Assembly (NCBI GenBank): GCA_016762995.1
Contig: JAESUT010000200.1
Coordinates: forward strand, 6,222 to 12,845
DNA from: Gammaproteobacteria bacterium
GTDB lineage: Bacteria; Pseudomonadota; Gammaproteobacteria; Pseudomonadales; Pseudohongiellaceae
DNA: 6,624 nt
Direction: 5' to 3'
This document shows, in pieces, positions 1 through 6,602 of the stretch (positions within the stretch are counted from its first letter, which is position 1; each line of letters starts with the position of its first letter). A program made the translations under genes and the position numbers. Under the pieces are notes generated by a model, which saw only the letters and a program-made list of their open reading frames with translations, did no database searches and was not told where the DNA came from.

Positions 1-453
1 CCTGGGGGCTGGTCTCAAGTAGCCGCTAAACTGGTAGGTGAGAAGGGGCAGGTGATAGCCAGCGATATCCTGCCTATCGATTCCTTGCCAGGAGTCGAAT
101 TCTTACAAGGTGACTTCACTGAAGACGCGGTCTTAGAGCGTTTAATAGAACTGCTCAAAGACGAGCAAGCAGACCTTGTAATATCGGATATGGCACCCAA
201 TATGAGTGGTATGAGAGAGATTGATCTCCCGCGGGTAATGTATCTTGCTGAATTGGCTCTAGACCTCGCCAAGACTGTCTTGAAGCCTGGCGGAGGCTTC
301 CTTGTTAAGGTTTTCCATGGTGAAGGCTACGAAGACCTGCAAAAACAGCTTAAAAGTAGCTTTACTGGCGTGAAGGTTAGGAAACCTAAGGCTTCTAGGG
401 CGAGATCGAGTGAAATCTATTTATTGGCCGCGGGTTTTCGGGGTTTAGACTGA
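1..453 (+). CDS. rlmE: 23S rRNA (uridine2552-2'-O)-methyltransferase, 3' part (5' end outside window)
   Basis: RlmE (FtsJ/RrmJ) uses S-adenosylmethionine to methylate the ribose of U2552 in the A-loop of 23S rRNA on the 50S subunit. Reading frame 1 is open from the first base to the TGA at 451-453 and gives the last 150 residues. The E. coli protein has 209, so roughly 60 N-terminal residues, including the first lysine of the K-D-K-E catalytic tetrad, lie upstream. The visible part opens inside the SAM-binding loop (PGGWSQVA). It then shows SDMAPNMSG with the catalytic Asp at visible residue 63, VKVFHGEG with the catalytic Lys at 103, and RARSSEIY with the catalytic Glu at 138. The [13 protein letters not shown] stretch and [11 protein letters not shown] are also typical of RlmE. 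The neighbour is ftsH, 114 bases downstream, as in E. coli. Identification is close to certain; only the start is unseen. Confidence 0.96.
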   Translation, partial: PGGWSQVAAKLVGEKGQVIASDILPIDSLPGVEFLQGDFTEDAVLERLIELLKDEQADLVISDMAPNMSGMREIDLPRVMYLAELALDLAKTVLKPGGGFLVKVFHGEGYEDLQKQLKSSFTGVKVRKPKASRARSSEIYLLAAGFRGLD

Positions 454-554
454 ATTCACGTGCAATATTTTTTATGTTCATTAGAATTGAGGCTTAACGA
501 GCCCTCTTCGCCAGCAGTTAACAGGCGCTCTACCAACAAATTTTACTAACCACT

Positions 555-560
555 GGGGGA
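555..560 (+). promoter_or_regulatory. ribosome binding site that fixes the ftsH start at TTG 568
   Basis: The sequence GGGGGA lies 7 bases before TTG 568 and 16 bases before the in-frame ATG 577. The spacing is normal for the TTG and too long for the ATG. This supports the TTG start, giving an N-terminus MNDMAKN, although ATG 577 gives the N-terminus MAKN known from E. coli FtsH. Confidence 0.6.
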
Positions 561-567
561 TAAACCC

Positions 568-2511
568 TTGAATGATATGGCAAAAAACCTGATTCTTTGG
601 ATGATTATTGCCGGAGTTCTGCTCACGGTATTCCAGAACATTAATCAGGAACCTCGAGAAGAAAGCATTAATTACTCTGAATTCATCCGAGAAGTTCGTG
701 CGGGCCGAGTTCGGGAGGTCGAACTCGCAGGTATCAACATTACGGGTATGCGTAGTGATAGCACGCAATTTCGTTCGATCATGCCGCTAATTGGCGATGA
801 TCAGCTGCTGAATGACTTATTTGAGAACGACGTCGAGGTAACGGCTAACGAGCCGGAACAGCGCAGCATCTGGATTGATTTGCTGCTCTCCATATTTCCA
901 ATATTGATTATTGTAGGGTTATTCCTCTTTTTCATGAGGCAGATGCAAGGCGGGGGTGCTGGAGGTAAGGGTGGCCCAATGTCTTTTGGCAAGAGTAAAG
1001 CTAAGCTCTTGGGTGAAGACCAGATTAAGATAACGTTTGCGGACGTAGCGGGTGTCGACGAAGCGAAAGCGGACGTGCAGGAGCTCGTAGAGTTTCTGCG
1101 CGAGCCAGACAAATTTCAGCGACTAGGCGGTCGTATTCCTCGCGGTATCTTGATGGTCGGTCAGCCGGGTACTGGTAAGACTTTGTTGGCTAAAGCGATA
1201 GCCGGTGAAGCCAAGGTTCCTTTCTTCTCTATATCAGGTTCCGACTTTGTCGAGATGTTTGTCGGCGTAGGTGCTTCGCGCGTGCGTGATATGTTCGAGC
1301 AGGCGAAGAAGCAGGCGCCCTGTATTATTTTTATAGACGAGATCGATGCAGTGGGCCGTCATCGAGGCGCTGGCTTAGGCGGCGGGCATGACGAACGTGA
1401 GCAAACGCTTAATCAATTACTTGTTGAGATGGATGGCTTTGAGGCCAATGACGGCGTGATCGTTGTTGCAGCAACAAACAGGCCTGATGTATTAGACCCG
1501 GCACTTTTGCGTCCAGGTCGATTCGATCGTCAGGTCGTGGTTGGTTTGCCGGATATTCGTGGTCGAGAGCAGATTCTCAAAGTGCATATGCGCAAGGTTC
1601 CTATTAATGACAACGTTAAGGCTGGCGTAATCGCGCGCGGCACACCAGGATTTTCCGGAGCGGATATTGCCAACTTGGTGAACGAGGCAGCACTCTTCGC
1701 TGCTAGATCAGGTAAGCGTCTCGTGACTATGGAAGAGTTCGAGAAAGCTAAAGACAAAATCATGATGGGCGCAGAGCGCAAATCGATGGTGATGTCAGAT
1801 AAGGAAAGAGCGAATACGGCCTATCATGAGTCGGGTCATGCGATTGTCGGGAGATTGGTGCCAAGCCATGATCCTGTGTACAAAGTCAGCATCATTCCGC
1901 GTGGACGTGCATTGGGCGTTACTATGTTCCTCCCAGAGGAAGATCGCTACAGCCTGAGTCGAGAGACTATCTTGAGTCAAATTTGCAGTCTTTATGGCGG
2001 TCGAATAGCAGAAGAGATTACTCTTGGTAAAGATGGGGTGACTACGGGTGCCTCCAATGATATTCAGCGAGCGACAGAGATGGCTCGCAACATGGTCACT
2101 AAATGGGGTCTGTCGGAAAAGCTTGGACCGCTGCTCTACTCGGAAGATGAGGGTGAGGTATTTTTAGGTCGTTCGGCTGCCTCGCAGTCGAAGACGTTCT
2201 CCTCTGAGACCGCGATAGCGATCGATGTGGAAGTACGGAATATCATCGATGAATGCTATGGCAGAGCTGAGAAGATTCTAGAAGAGCATAGAGATCAGTT
2301 GGAGATGATGAAAGATGCCTTGATGGAATACGAGACTATCGATGCTGATATGATCGATGACATCATGAAAGGCGAGAAGCCAAGACCGCCAGCCGATTGG
2401 TCGGATACTGATTCCAGCAATTCAGGCAGTGGCGGATCAAGTAGCACTGAAGCATCGAGCGAAGACATTGACAAGTCTGGTACGGTCGATGGTGCAGCCA
2501 GCGAACATTAG
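568..2511 (+). CDS. ftsH: ATP-dependent zinc metalloprotease FtsH
   Basis: FtsH is a hexameric AAA+ protease of the inner membrane. It extracts and degrades misplaced membrane proteins and short-lived regulators; in E. coli these include LpxC and sigma32. The 647 residues match the family length. A first membrane segment lies at about residues 7-22 and a periplasmic domain follows to about 103. A second membrane segment lies at 104-123, followed by RQMQGGG. The AAA+ domain has Walker A GQPGTGKT (198-205), pore motif FVG (231-233), Walker B IIFIDEID (253-260), sensor Asn 304, and the second region of homology with Arg 315 and Arg 318. The protease domain has HESGH (420-424) and Asp 498 as likely third zinc ligand. 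The last 40 residues are Ser/Asp/Gly-rich and probably disordered. Two common motif residues differ: the family usually has GPPGTGKT and HEAGH. The TTG start is chosen from the ribosome binding site; ATG 577 is the alternative. folP follows 24 bases later in the same frame. Confidence 0.98.
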   Translation: MNDMAKNLILWMIIAGVLLTVFQNINQEPREESINYSEFIREVRAGRVREVELAGINITGMRSDSTQFRSIMPLIGDDQLLNDLFENDVEVTANEPEQRSIWIDLLLSIFPILIIVGLFLFFMRQMQGGGAGGKGGPMSFGKSKAKLLGEDQIKITFADVAGVDEAKADVQELVEFLREPDKFQRLGGRIPRGILMVGQPGTGKTLLAKAIAGEAKVPFFSISGSDFVEMFVGVGASRVRDMFEQAKKQAPCIIFIDEIDAVGRHRGAGLGGGHDEREQTLNQLLVEMDGFEANDGVIVVAATNRPDVLDPALLRPGRFDRQVVVGLPDIRGREQILKVHMRKVPINDNVKAGVIARGTPGFSGADIANLVNEAALFAARSGKRLVTMEEFEKAKDKIMMGAERKSMVMSDKERANTAYHESGHAIVGRLVPSHDPVYKVSIIPRGRALGVTMFLPEEDRYSLSRETILSQICSLYGGRIAEEITLGKDGVTTGASNDIQRATEMARNMVTKWGLSEKLGPLLYSEDEGEVFLGRSAASQSKTFSSETAIAIDVEVRNIIDECYGRAEKILEEHRDQLEMMKDALMEYETIDADMIDDIMKGEKPRPPADWSDTDSSNSGSGGSSSTEASSEDIDKSGTVDGAASEH

Positions 2512-2535
2512 TCCTTCAACGAAGAACCTCTAGTT

Positions 2536-3405
2536 TTGATTGCAAGCCTTACAGCAGGAGAACGACAGATTGATCTGTCTTCTCCTGTTTGCATGGGCAT
2601 AGTAAACGCGACTCCTGACTCCTTCTCCGATGGTGCCGAGTTACAGACATTAGGCGCTAACTCTTTCAAAATTGATATCGACAAGGCTCTATCTCGTGCT
2701 GAGGCCATGGTTGCCGATGGCGCCACATTTATCGATGTGGGCGGAGAATCAACACGTCCAGGCGCTGCCAGGGTGACGGAGCAGGAGGAGCTGGATAGAG
2801 TTATTCCCATTATTGAAGCGATTCGGTTGAGGTTAGATGTTTGCATCTCAGCCGACACGAGCTCGCCGAGGGTGATGGAGGCGGCGATAAACAGTGGTGC
2901 CGAACTAATCAACGATGTTCGTGCTCTCTTGACGCCTGGTGCCATGGAAGCGGTAAAGGCGAGTAAGGCGGCGGTTTGCTTGATGCACATGCAGGGGACG
3001 CCGAGCAGCATGCAGGAGAATGCCTCTCAAACCAGTTATGGAAGTGTAGTGGAGGAAGTCTACGATTTTCTCAGGGAGCGGGTTGAGCATTGTTCAAGTC
3101 AGGGGATAGAGCGTAGCCGGCTGCTGATCGATCCAGGGTTTGGTTTCGGCAAGACCGTTCGACACAATTATTTGTTGTTAAAGAGGCTCGCTTATTTTTC
3201 GGAGCTCGAGATTCCAATACTCATCGGGGTCTCGCGCAAATCCATGATTGGCGAGGTAACCGGACGAGTAGTTGATCAGCGCCTAGCAGGCTCAGTGGCA
3301 GCAACGACCCTCGCGCTAGCTTCGGGCGCAATGATAATTCGTACTCACGATGTTGCTGCCACCATGGATGCAATTAGAGTAAACTCAGCCTATTCAAGCG
3401 CCTAG
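2536..3405 (+). CDS. folP: dihydropteroate synthase
   Basis: FolP condenses 6-hydroxymethyl-dihydropterin diphosphate with p-aminobenzoate to dihydropteroate in folate synthesis, and is the sulfonamide target. The 289 residues form a TIM barrel with all family signatures in order: [14 protein letters not shown] (20-33), [12 protein letters not shown] (66-77), SADTS (105-109), INDVRAL (125-131), CLMHMQG (148-154), [12 protein letters not shown] (196-207), GVSRKSMIG (231-239) and IIRTHDV (267-273). Phe 30 and Pro 75 match E. coli Phe 28 and Pro 64, positions where resistance changes occur. Both are wild type, so a sulfonamide-sensitive enzyme is expected. A few extra residues at about 34-48 are present relative to E. 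coli. TTG 2536 is the only standard start codon between the ftsH stop and the first conserved motif, and the resulting N-terminus aligns with E. coli. The upstream GAAGAA (2521-2526) is only a weak ribosome binding site. The 24-base gap to ftsH and 11-base gap to glmM suggest an operon. Confidence 0.97.
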   Translation: MIASLTAGERQIDLSSPVCMGIVNATPDSFSDGAELQTLGANSFKIDIDKALSRAEAMVADGATFIDVGGESTRPGAARVTEQEELDRVIPIIEAIRLRLDVCISADTSSPRVMEAAINSGAELINDVRALLTPGAMEAVKASKAAVCLMHMQGTPSSMQENASQTSYGSVVEEVYDFLRERVEHCSSQGIERSRLLIDPGFGFGKTVRHNYLLLKRLAYFSELEIPILIGVSRKSMIGEVTGRVVDQRLAGSVAATTLALASGAMIIRTHDVAATMDAIRVNSAYSSA

Positions 3406-3416
3406 TAATATTTGAT

Positions 3417-4778
3417 ATGAAAAAAAGAGAAAAACAATATTTTGGTACCGACGGCATACGCGGTGCCGTGGGCACTGCACCCATAACCCCCGACTTCATG
3501 CTTAAGCTCGGATGGGCTGCAGGCACCGTGTTTGCGAAGAAAGGTGGTGCGCGAAACAAGATAATCATAGGAAAAGACACACGTATCTCCGGCTACATGT
3601 TTGAAGCGGCGCTAGAGGCAGGAGTGACTGCCGCTGGAGTCGACATCAATCTGCTTGGCCCTATGCCCACCCCTGCTATAGCTTACTTGACGCGTACGTT
3701 ACGCGCTCAAGCAGGCATAGTCATAAGTGCCTCGCACAATTCTTATCAAGACAATGGGATTAAATTTTTTGCAGGTGATGGCAGCAAGTTAGCGGATGAT
3801 GTTGAATTTGCTATAGAGGAGCAGCTCTCGAAGACCATTTCAACTGTATCCCCGCAGTTGCTAGGAAAGGCCTCGCGAGTTACCGATGCAGCTGGCAGAT
3901 ATATCGAATTCTGTAAGAGCCGAATTGATACCGATCTGACATTTAAAGGGCTTAAGATCGTACTCGATTGCGCGCATGGGTCTACCTATCACATTGCACC
4001 CAGCGTATTTGAAGAGCTAGGTGCCTCGGTTTCAGCGATAGGTGTCAGTCCGGACGGATTGAATATAAATGAAAACTGCGGTTCCACGTCTCCGAAGTTG
4101 TTGGCCGAAACTGTGCTTAAAGAAGAGGCTGACATTGGCATCGCATTCGATGGAGATGGCGATCGCGTGGTCATGGTTGATCACCTTGGCAATGTCATCG
4201 ATGGTGATGAGATACTGTATGTCATCGCGCGCGACAGGCGTCGTCAGAATATTGATTTCGGTGGAGTAGTTGGCACATCGATGAGTAATTTAGGGCTTGA
4301 GCACGCACTCGATTCCCTTGATATACCTTTTGCTAGAAGTGACGTAGGAGATCGCTACGTAATGCGAGAGCTACTCAAGCGAGGCTGGAGTCTTGGTGGT
4401 GAATCGTCGGGACATATTATTTGTTTGGACAAGACGACGACGGGTGATGGCATAGTCTCAGCCCTACAGGTTCTCTCCGCGATTTCAAACAGCCAGAGTT
4501 CGCTAGCCGAATTGACGAGTAAATTGAATAAGTACCCTCAATCCATGGTGAATGTACGAATTGCGGATTCCGCCGATTTAACCGGTAGCGATAGAGTGCA
4601 GAAGGCAGTTGCCGATGTGGAAGAAAGGCTGGGGTCTAAGGGGCGAGTGCTGCTAAGGCCTTCAGGCACGGAGCCCGTTGTACGGGTAATGGTGGAGGGA
4701 GAGGATGCGGCAGAAGTGCTTAAGTTAGCCGCCGAGCTGGCCGAAGTCGTTGAAAAAGAAATTGGAGCCGCAGCCTGA
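3417..4778 (+). CDS. glmM: phosphoglucosamine mutase
   Basis: GlmM interconverts glucosamine-6-phosphate and glucosamine-1-phosphate in the cytoplasm. This step leads to UDP-N-acetylglucosamine, and so to peptidoglycan and lipopolysaccharide. The 453 residues compare with 445 in E. coli. The N-terminus has YFGTDGIRG (8-16). The phosphoserine loop is ISASHN (103-108), with Ser 106 as the residue that carries the phosphate. The magnesium loop is DGDGDR (245-250), the sugar-binding loop GGESSGH (327-333), and the C-terminal phosphate-binding loop [11 protein letters not shown] (414-424). The residue after SASHN is Ser instead of the usual Pro. ATG 3417 gives an N-terminus that aligns with E. coli. 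No clear Shine-Dalgarno sequence precedes it, and the first codons are very A-rich with a run of seven A. Its position 11 bases after folP suggests translational coupling or translation helped by the unstructured A-rich start; that is inference. Confidence 0.97.
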   Translation: MKKREKQYFGTDGIRGAVGTAPITPDFMLKLGWAAGTVFAKKGGARNKIIIGKDTRISGYMFEAALEAGVTAAGVDINLLGPMPTPAIAYLTRTLRAQAGIVISASHNSYQDNGIKFFAGDGSKLADDVEFAIEEQLSKTISTVSPQLLGKASRVTDAAGRYIEFCKSRIDTDLTFKGLKIVLDCAHGSTYHIAPSVFEELGASVSAIGVSPDGLNINENCGSTSPKLLAETVLKEEADIGIAFDGDGDRVVMVDHLGNVIDGDEILYVIARDRRRQNIDFGGVVGTSMSNLGLEHALDSLDIPFARSDVGDRYVMRELLKRGWSLGGESSGHIICLDKTTTGDGIVSALQVLSAISNSQSSLAELTSKLNKYPQSMVNVRIADSADLTGSDRVQKAVADVEERLGSKGRVLLRPSGTEPVVRVMVEGEDAAEVLKLAAELAEVVEKEIGAAA

Positions 4779-4826
4779 GACTGCGTTGCCGTGTTGCAAG
4801 ACCTCGGTATCTTAGTTAGTATTGGC

Positions 4827-4848
4827 GCCCGTTTTAGCGGGCAATTTT
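4827..4848 (+). terminator. possible weak intrinsic terminator or attenuator between glmM and tpiA
   Basis: GCCCG (4827-4831) pairs perfectly with CGGGC (4838-4842) around a six-base loop TTTTAG and is followed by AATTTT. The stem is only five pairs and the T tract four, so it may end the ftsH-folP-glmM transcript partly and let some transcription through to tpiA. It lies 48 bases after the glmM stop and 37 before the tpiA start. I found no convincing sigma70 promoter in this gap. Confidence 0.4.
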
Positions 4849-4885
4849 AGAATGCTCAATATCTCGCTCTTCTGGATTTTTAAGC

Positions 4886-5647
4886 ATGCGTCAGAAATTG
4901 GTTGTTGGAAATTGGAAAATGCATGGCTCTCGTGCCCAGGTGCGGCAGTTGATAGAGGGTGTAGCTACTGGTAGTGCGGGCCTGTCGAACGTAGAAATAG
5001 CAGTTGGGCCGACTTTTCTACATATAGGTTTGGCGGCTGAAATATGTGCTGGAAAAGGCGCTGACCATCTGAAGTTAGCCGCGCAAAACTTATCTGCCGA
5101 GCCCCAAGGTGCTTTTACCGGTGAGGTTTCAGCGCCCATGCTGGCTGAATATGGAGTTAACTACGTTATAGTAGGGCATTCTGAAAGACGTGAAATTTTT
5201 GCAGAAACAAATCAGGTAGTTGCTGCCAAGTTCAAGGCGGCTCAGGCAAGCGGATTGATTCCCATCTTGTGTGTGGGAGAGTCATTGGCGCAGCGACAAG
5301 CCGGAACCAGCGCCGAGGTTGTGCTGATGCAGTTAAATGCAGTGATCGAGGCGGCGGGAATAGCAGCACTACAATCCGCGGTTTTAGCCTATGAACCACT
5401 ATGGGCAATCGGTACAGGAAAGACGGCAAGTAAAGAGCAGGCACAGGAAATTCATCGAGTGCTGCGTGAACATATTGCGAAGTCGAATACGGCTATCGCA
5501 CAAAGCATAAGAATTTTATACGGTGGCAGTGTTAAAGCCGCTAATGCGACAGAGTTGTTTAGTCAGGCCGACATAGATGGTGGCCTGGTGGGTGGGGCCT
5601 CATTGAAGGCCGAAGAATTTGTATCCATTTGTAAAAGTGCGGATTAA
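4886..5647 (+). CDS. tpiA: triosephosphate isomerase
   Basis: TpiA interconverts dihydroxyacetone phosphate and glyceraldehyde-3-phosphate in glycolysis and gluconeogenesis. The 253 residues match the family (E. coli 255). Visible motifs are GNWKMHG (8-14) with substrate-binding Asn 9 and Lys 11, and IVGHSERR (95-102) with the electrophile His 98. AYEPLWAIGTGK (168-179) holds the catalytic base Glu 170 and the flexible loop 6. YGGSV (212-216) and GLVGGASL (233-240) bind the phosphate. The residue after NWKM is His where most homologues have Asn. ATG 4886 is preceded by a short GGA (4874-4876) at 9 bases, and the N-terminus aligns directly with E. coli. secG begins 5 bases after the stop, so the two are co-transcribed. 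The pairing of tpiA with secG is known from Pseudomonas and relatives. Confidence 0.97.
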   Translation: MRQKLVVGNWKMHGSRAQVRQLIEGVATGSAGLSNVEIAVGPTFLHIGLAAEICAGKGADHLKLAAQNLSAEPQGAFTGEVSAPMLAEYGVNYVIVGHSERREIFAETNQVVAAKFKAAQASGLIPILCVGESLAQRQAGTSAEVVLMQLNAVIEAAGIAALQSAVLAYEPLWAIGTGKTASKEQAQEIHRVLREHIAKSNTAIAQSIRILYGGSVKAANATELFSQADIDGGLVGGASLKAEEFVSICKSAD

Positions 5648-5652
5648 GAATC

Positions 5653-6042
5653 ATGGAAACCATAGTAGTTGTAGTTCACGTTATTGTAGCCATCGGGATA
5701 GTAGGTCTAGTCCTATTGCAGCAAGGTAAGGGCGCTGATGCTGGCGCCTCTTTTGGTGCAGGCTCTTCCCAGACGGTGTTTGGCGCATCTGGCACCGGGA
5801 ATTTCTTGGTGCGAGCAACGACTGTCGGCGCGACGATATTCTTCATAACCAGCCTATCGCTGGCTGTATTTGCGAAGAATCAGTCGTCCCTCGGTGGGGC
5901 GGCGAATTCGCCATTGGCAAACGAAGCACTGCTGCAGGAAATGGCAGCTCCGATTGTCTCAGATGTGCCTCAGCTAGACACGGCGCCTGCGATACCCTCT
6001 AATGACGACGATGTGCCAAACTTACCTAGCAGCGATAACTAG
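5653..6042 (+). CDS. secG: preprotein translocase subunit SecG
   Basis: SecG is the small third subunit of the SecYEG protein-conducting channel in the inner membrane and assists SecA-driven export. The 129-residue product has a first membrane helix at about 3-23. The conserved cytoplasmic loop LLQQGKGADAGASFGAG (21-37) and GASGTGNFLVR (44-54) follow, then a second membrane helix at about 55-74. The C-terminal part (75-129) is Pro/Asp/Ser-rich, acidic at the end and without visible domains. It makes the protein somewhat longer than the 110-residue E. coli SecG, and such tails vary freely in the family. The start is 5 bases after the tpiA stop, with GGATTAAG overlapping that stop as a modest ribosome binding site. 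tRNA-Leu follows 17 bases after the TAG stop, the same neighbour as in E. coli (secG-leuU). Confidence 0.95.
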   Translation: METIVVVVHVIVAIGIVGLVLLQQGKGADAGASFGAGSSQTVFGASGTGNFLVRATTVGATIFFITSLSLAVFAKNQSSLGGAANSPLANEALLQEMAAPIVSDVPQLDTAPAIPSNDDDVPNLPSSDN

Positions 6043-6059
6043 GATTATAGATAGAATTA

Positions 6060-6145
6060 GCCGAAGTGGTGAAATTGGTAGACACGCTACCTTGAGGGGG
6101 TAGTGACCTCTGGTCGTGCCGGTTCAAGTCCGGCCTTCGGCACCA
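6060..6145 (+). tRNA. leuU: tRNA-Leu(GAG), 3' CCA encoded
   Basis: This is a complete class II tRNA of 86 bases including CCA. The acceptor stem is GCCGAAG (6060-6066) with CTTCGGC (6135-6141), perfectly paired, and A 6142 is the discriminator base typical of leucine tRNAs. The anticodon stem CTACC/GGTAG encloses the loop TTGAGGG with anticodon GAG at 6094-6096, which reads CUC and CUU. The long variable arm has stem GACC (6105-6108) with GGTC (6112-6115). The T arm is GCCGG, loop TTCAAGT, CCGGC. It lies 17 bases after secG and no separate promoter is evident, so it is probably cut from the tpiA-secG transcript. It corresponds in sequence and place to E. coli leuU. Confidence 0.98.
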
Positions 6146-6150
6146 ACTTT

Positions 6151-6179
6151 TCAAAACCGGTTCCTCAAGCCGATTTTGA
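6151..6179 (+). terminator. hairpin terminator after tRNA-Leu, probably two-sided
   Basis: A 29-base inverted repeat starts 6 bases after the tRNA CCA. Twelve positions on each side pair around the loop CCTCA, with one C/A mismatch and one G-U wobble. The core is CGGTT against AGCCG, flanked by AAAA on the left and TTTT on the right. This is the usual layout of an intrinsic terminator that can act in both directions. The T tract is only four bases, so strength is uncertain. It would end the tpiA-secG-tRNA-Leu unit and separate it from the promoter at 6228. Confidence 0.55.
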
Positions 6180-6186
6180 CCCTTGT

Positions 6187-6210
6187 GCGGGGGAATCGCT
6201 CAATTCCCGC
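6187..6210 (+). other. GC-rich hairpin upstream of the tRNA-fMet promoter
   Basis: GCGGG (6187-6191) and AAT (6194-6196) pair with ATT (6203-6205) and CCCGC (6206-6210), giving eight pairs with a two-G bulge and the loop CGCTCA. No T tract follows, so it is not a classical intrinsic terminator by itself. It may back up the hairpin at 6151-6179 or protect an RNA 3' end; either role is inference. Confidence 0.35.
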
Positions 6211-6227
6211 GAAAGCCGCGTAAAGCC

Positions 6228-6257
6228 TTGACCTTAGCCCCAACTAGTCCTTATAAT
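6228..6257 (+). promoter_or_regulatory. sigma70 promoter of stable-RNA type for tRNA-fMet and the downstream operon
   Basis: TTGACC (6228-6233, five of six bases of the -35 consensus) and TATAAT (6252-6257, perfect -10) are separated by 18 bases. The -10 is followed by TCGCTCCCC, a C-rich discriminator of the kind found at rRNA and tRNA promoters under stringent control. Transcription would start near 6264-6266 and give a leader of about 230 bases before tRNA-fMet. In E. coli the corresponding metY promoter drives metY-rimP-nusA-infB. The downstream genes are outside this window. Confidence 0.75.
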
Positions 6258-6300
6258 TCGCTCCCCTTGTGAGAGAGGCCTTTGGCTTTATTGTCTTAGG

Positions 6301-6319
6301 TTGTTTTTAGTAAAAACAA
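6301..6319. repeat. 19-base perfect palindrome in the tRNA-fMet leader
   Basis: TTGTTTTTA (6301-6309) and TAAAAACAA (6311-6319) are perfect inverted repeats around a single G. AGTAAA (6309-6314) can instead pair with TTTACT (6323-6328), so two exclusive structures are possible in RNA. As DNA it looks like a dimeric-repressor operator about 40 bases downstream of the predicted start site. I recognise no specific regulator consensus. Confidence 0.5.
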
Positions 6320-6356
6320 GGGTTTACTGAAGAGGCTATTTATTGGTTTCTCAGGT

Positions 6357-6388
6357 GCCAGAATCGAAGTTTAAGATTTGTTGCGGGG
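6357..6388 (+). repeat. direct repeat copy A (leader plus first seven tRNA bases)
   Basis: This 32-base stretch matches 6471-6502 at 29 positions. The differences are G 6366 and A 6373-6374, against A 6480 and T 6487-6488. The last seven bases, TGCGGGG, are the 5' acceptor strand of tRNA-fMet. The two copies are 114 bases apart. Confidence 0.9.
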
Positions 6389-6423
6389 ATAACCCGATTG
6401 ATAAGAACACAGGTCTTAGGGTT
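6382..6423 (+). pseudogene. decayed tRNA-fMet copy
   Basis: The pieces appear in tRNA order. TGCGGGG (6382-6388) equals tRNA-fMet bases 6496-6502. ATAACCCGA (6389-6397) equals 6531-6539, the 3' side of the anticodon arm, so the D arm and the first half of the anticodon arm are missing. AGGTCTTAGGGTT (6411-6423) matches the variable loop and 5' T arm AGGTCGTAGGTT (6540-6551) with one substitution and one insertion, after 13 unrelated bases. The 3' acceptor strand is absent, so it cannot fold as a tRNA. TAGTATAGATAG just downstream (6430-6441) resembles TAGTATTGAGTAG behind the intact gene (6580-6592), as if the flank was duplicated too. Together with the shared leader this supports a duplicated and degraded gene. 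The first two pieces are the strongest evidence. Confidence 0.65.
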
Positions 6424-6470
6424 GGAAGATAGTATAGATAGTGGTTTTGATCTGAGTTAGATCGGAGCCA

Positions 6471-6495
6471 GCCAGAATCAAAGTTTTTGATTTGT

Positions 6496-6502
<7 letters not shown>
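6471..6502 (+). repeat. direct repeat copy B, overlapping the 5' end of intact tRNA-fMet
   Basis: This is the partner of 6357-6388 with 29 of 32 identical bases. The first 25 bases are the immediate leader of the functional tRNA-fMet and the last seven are its 5' acceptor strand. Confidence 0.9.
6476..6492 (+). promoter_or_regulatory. leader hairpin just before tRNA-fMet
   Basis: AATCAAA (6476-6482) and TTTGATT (6486-6492) form a perfect seven-pair stem with loop GTT, ending three bases before the mature tRNA 5' end. In copy A the same place (6362-6378) has two broken pairs caused by the only three differences between the copies. The hairpin might guide 5' processing by RNase P or another nuclease; no function is proven by the sequence. 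Confidence 0.45.
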
Positions 6503-6572
<70 letters not shown>

Positions 6573-6602
6573 ATATTTGTAGTATTGAGTAGTTCTCGGC
6601 GA

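Larger units (their letters stand above)
6146..6495 (+). other. 350-base non-coding region between the two tRNA genes
   Basis: No ATG occurs on the + strand here and no protein gene is credible on either strand. The region holds, in order, a terminator hairpin, a second GC hairpin, a strong promoter, a 19-base palindrome, a decayed tRNA-fMet with its leader, and the leader of the intact tRNA-fMet. These are listed separately. Confidence 0.8.

Noticed and set aside
455..487. Possible ftsH promoter: TTCACG (455-460) and TAGAAT (482-487)
   Set aside because: The -10 is fair but the spacer is 21 bases and the -35 has four of six matches. No heat-shock type sequence was seen either, so transcription from upstream of rlmE is as likely.
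489..506. Hairpin GAGGCT/AGCCCTC in the rlmE-ftsH gap
   Set aside because: Six pairs with a bulge and no T tract after it; too weak to call a terminator or regulatory RNA.
481..768. Reverse-strand frame of 95 codons across the rlmE-ftsH gap
   Set aside because: Most of it overlaps the FtsH N-terminus and membrane segment. It shows no motif and no reason to prefer it over ftsH.
2508..3011. Long reverse-strand frame of 167 codons opposite folP
   Set aside because: It lies wholly within folP, whose forward product has every dihydropteroate synthase motif. The reverse product has no recognisable domain and is a codon-bias shadow.
6052..6057. TAGAAT just before tRNA-Leu as a -10 box
   Set aside because: It ends only two bases before the mature tRNA, so a start site would fall inside the tRNA. 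Co-transcription with secG explains the gene better.
6398..6438. Second promoter nearer to tRNA-fMet: TTGATA (6398-6403) with TAGTAT or TATAGA (6430-6438)
   Set aside because: The spacer is 26 bases or more, far from the 16-18 needed, and the -10 candidates match only four of six bases.
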